Source: Flavobacteriales bacterium (GTDB lineage: Bacteria; Bacteroidota; Bacteroidia; Flavobacteriales; UBA7430). From it: a stretch of 7,246 bases of DNA. How positions within the stretch are numbered: position 1 is the first letter of the stretch; each line of letters opens with the position of its first letter. The position numbers were made by a program, and so were the translations under genes. Shown in pieces: positions 5,906 through 7,246 of this stretch. The stretch lies in contig JANXFM010000065.1 in NCBI GenBank assembly GCA_024959975.1, forward strand, positions 1-7,246. The letters run 5' to 3'. Under the pieces are notes generated by a model. That model saw nothing but the letters and a program-made list of their open reading frames with translations. It was not told the origin of the DNA and did no database searches.

Positions 5906-6837
5906 TCTTGGGTATTTCTAAGTAATGTATCAATAAGTCCTTCTTTGAGTGCATAGGTCGAAACTCGCAAATCGTGGATGGTAAGCGTATTTAAAATATA
6001 ATTAATGATAATAACCGCAATAACAATCATGTCTGCTCGCATGGGGATCAAACCATCCATTTTTAAGCGTTCTTCCATAGTAGATCCATAGATTACGCTC
6101 TGGATCTCATTATATTCGCGCATGTCAAAATTAAAATAGGTTTCTTTTTTCCAAGCAGTATGATTTCCATTTTTACAAGAGATCATTTCTGCTAAGGTAT
6201 CAAAAGAACCCGAAGAGCCTATCAGGCAATCTACTTCATAAGCTTCTGCCATCTCAATCATATCTTGCAGGGAATCTGCAAGATGCGCCTCAATCGCGTT
6301 TACATCATCCAAAGTAATCGGGTCTTTAGGGTTGAAAGTCTCTAATAGCCTGGCAGCTCCTAGTTGATAGCTCTTTCTCCAAAAAGTTTTCTTGTTATTG
6401 GCAATGATAAATTCAGTACTTCCTCCACCAATATCAATAATTAATTTGGGCTTTTCTTCCAGATCTAAAGCTTGTTTAACCCCATTATAGATTAACTCCG
6501 CTTCTTTATTCCCATCAATCACATTAATATGTATACCCAATTGCTCCCTGGCATCATTCACAAATTGAGCGCCATTATCAGCACTTCTGATGGCAGAAGT
6601 AGCGACAGCATAATAATCATCAATTTTGAACTTTGCCAAGGTGTTTTTGTAAGTTTTTAAAGCGTCTAACCCTCTTTGGTAGGCATTAGAAGCAATAAAC
6701 CCTTTCGTAATACCTCCTTCCCCTAATTTTACAGGAATTTTATTTTTGTGCAAAATCGTATAGTCCTGTCCACTCACCTCGGTAAGAAGCAAATTAAAGG
6801 TATTGGTACCCAGATCGATGATGCCTATTTTCTTCAT
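5884..6837 (-). CDS. ppx: Exopolyphosphatase / pppGpp phosphatase (Ppx/GppA), short form
   Basis: The Ppx/GppA family removes terminal phosphate from polyphosphate chains and/or converts pppGpp to ppGpp; sequence alone does not decide which. The protein has 317 residues and only the actin-like ASKHA core: phosphate-1 loop DLGTNTFNLL (8-17), Glu112 in IDGNKEAELIY (matching catalytic Glu121 of E. coli Ppx), phosphate-2 loop DIGGGSTEF (135-143, Asp135 and Glu142 matching Asp143 and Glu150), nucleotide-contact GSSGSF (about 208-213) and the terminal ALKEGL signature. The HD-like C-terminal half of the E. coli enzymes (about 500 residues) is absent, as in many Bacteroidota homologues. It starts 2 bases after the permease remnant and overlaps the regulator start by 22 bases. 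No ppk or relA/spoT gene is in the window. Confidence 0.92.
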   Translation of the reverse strand: MKKIGIIDLGTNTFNLLLTEVSGQDYTILHKNKIPVKLGEGGITKGFIASNAYQRGLDALKTYKNTLAKFKIDDYYAVATSAIRSADNGAQFVNDAREQLGIHINVIDGNKEAELIYNGVKQALDLEEKPKLIIDIGGGSTEFIIANNKKTFWRKSYQLGAARLLETFNPKDPITLDDVNAIEAHLADSLQDMIEMAEAYEVDCLIGSSGSFDTLAEMISCKNGNHTAWKKETYFNFDMREYNEIQSVIYGSTMEERLKMDGLIPMRADMIVIAVIIINYILNTLTIHDLRVSTYALKEGLIDTLLRNTQEWQKSSL

Positions 6838-6839
6838 TT

Positions 6840-7190
6840 TTAACTTTGTCTAATCCATTTCCACAAGGTCTTATAATTGACCTTTTGCCCGTACATGAGG
6901 ATTCCAACGCGATAAATACGACCTGCAATCCAACTAGTAAAGATAAACCCAATAATTAACAAAACCATCGATAATCCAATTTCCCACAGGGGTGGATCAA
7001 AAGGCAATCTTCCCATCATCACAATGGGTGATGTAAATGGAATAATAGAACACCAAAATGCCAAAGGGCAATCCGGATTTTCGAGTATGGTTTGTAATGC
7101 AATAAACGAAAAAATCAATGGAATAGTAATCGGCAACATAAATTGTTGAGTATCTGTTTCAGAATCTACCGCAGCACCTACTAAAATTAA
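6840..7190 (-). pseudogene. ABC-2 type transporter permease, C-terminal remnant
   Basis: The frame ending at TAA 6842-6840 reads back through an ATG at 7139 to a stop at 7193-7191. About 116 residues remain: VGAAVDSETDTQQFMLP, then hydrophobic segments (PITIPLIFSFIALQTIL, PLAFWCSIIPFTSPIVMMG, WEIGLSMVLLIIGFIFTSW) and an IYRVGILMYG...WKWIRQS tail. This is the usual C-terminal part of Bacteroidota ABC-2 permeases of about 430 residues. Homology clearly continues upstream of the internal ATG (ETDTQQF is a family motif), so a 99-residue gene starting at 7139 is not credible. Upstream of about 7185 all three minus-strand frames hit stops at once, so the gene is broken or the assembly is wrong here. 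It ends 2 bases before ppx and probably headed this operon. Confidence 0.7.
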
Positions 7191-7209
7191 TTAATGTATT
7201 AATAATAGA

Positions 7210-7246
7210 GTCATCCTGAGCTTATAGAAGGGAGCCTAGCTTTGAC
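7210..7246. repeat. Possible dispersed repeat with imperfect inverted ends
   Basis: GTCATCCTGAGC at 7210-7221 resembles the start of short hairpin repeats that recur between genes in many Bacteroidota genomes (GTCATCCTGAGCTTGTCGAAGG type, from memory). The stretch begins GTCA and ends TGAC, and its inner arms (GTCATCCTGAGC against the reverse of GCCTAGCTTTGAC) pair only imperfectly. It lies just outside the break in the permease gene. It may continue past the window edge. The copy number cannot be seen here. Confidence 0.35.

Noticed and set aside
6841..6848. Plus-strand TAACTTTG as a promoter box
   Set aside because: It matches TAnnTTTG but lies at the ppx-permease junction, antisense, with no plus-strand gene downstream.
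6840..7139. A complete 99-residue membrane protein starting at ATG 7139
   Set aside because: Family homology (VGAAVDSETDTQQF) continues upstream of that ATG, so this is the end of a longer permease.

Overview
The window looks like chromosomal DNA of a Bacteroidota bacterium, most likely close to the Flavobacteriales or Cytophagales; I cannot place it further. The signs are moderately AT-rich coding sequence, mostly absent Shine-Dalgarno sites, -7 promoter boxes of the Bacteroidota type (TAnnTTTG), futalosine-pathway menaquinone genes, and an NtrC-like regulator of a shape common in this phylum. It is mainly a housekeeping region. The unexplained structure lies in the spacers.

Layout. (1) Positions 1-1148, minus strand: a tight pair, mqnB (futalosine hydrolase) then mqnD (cut by the window edge), for menaquinone synthesis. 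(2) Positions 1149-1406: a divergent spacer with two -7 boxes facing outward. Behind each lies a degenerate array of 7-bp units; the arrays are inverted relative to each other, and between them is a decayed-looking open frame. (3) Positions 1407-2421, plus strand: a 6-pyruvoyl-tetrahydropterin synthase family gene and folE, one base apart. FolE makes dihydroneopterin triphosphate from GTP and the neighbour would use it. (4) Positions 2422-2511: a spacer with two more heptad arrays of different unit sequence. (5) Positions 2512-3393, plus strand: fabD, ending at a symmetrical terminator shared with the opposing operon. (6) Positions 7190 down to 3425, minus strand: a very compact series, namely the 3' remnant of an ABC-2 type permease, a short Ppx/GppA phosphatase, an NtrC-type response regulator without a DNA-binding domain, a small very acidic protein, and rfbB (dTDP-glucose 4,6-dehydratase). 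Gaps are 2-4 bases, or a 22-base overlap. (7) Positions 7191-7246: non-coding sequence that breaks the permease and carries a short repeat-like hairpin candidate.

I see no defence system, CRISPR array, tRNA, rRNA or intact mobile element. The most notable item is the set of four intergenic heptanucleotide arrays (three unit families, all with period 7). Two of them sit where the -33 promoter element should be, directly behind matching TATCTTTG boxes. Next are the mammalian-type zinc/cysteine motif of the pterin synthase, the regulator lacking a helix-turn-helix with GAFTSA in place of GAFTGA, and the broken permease.
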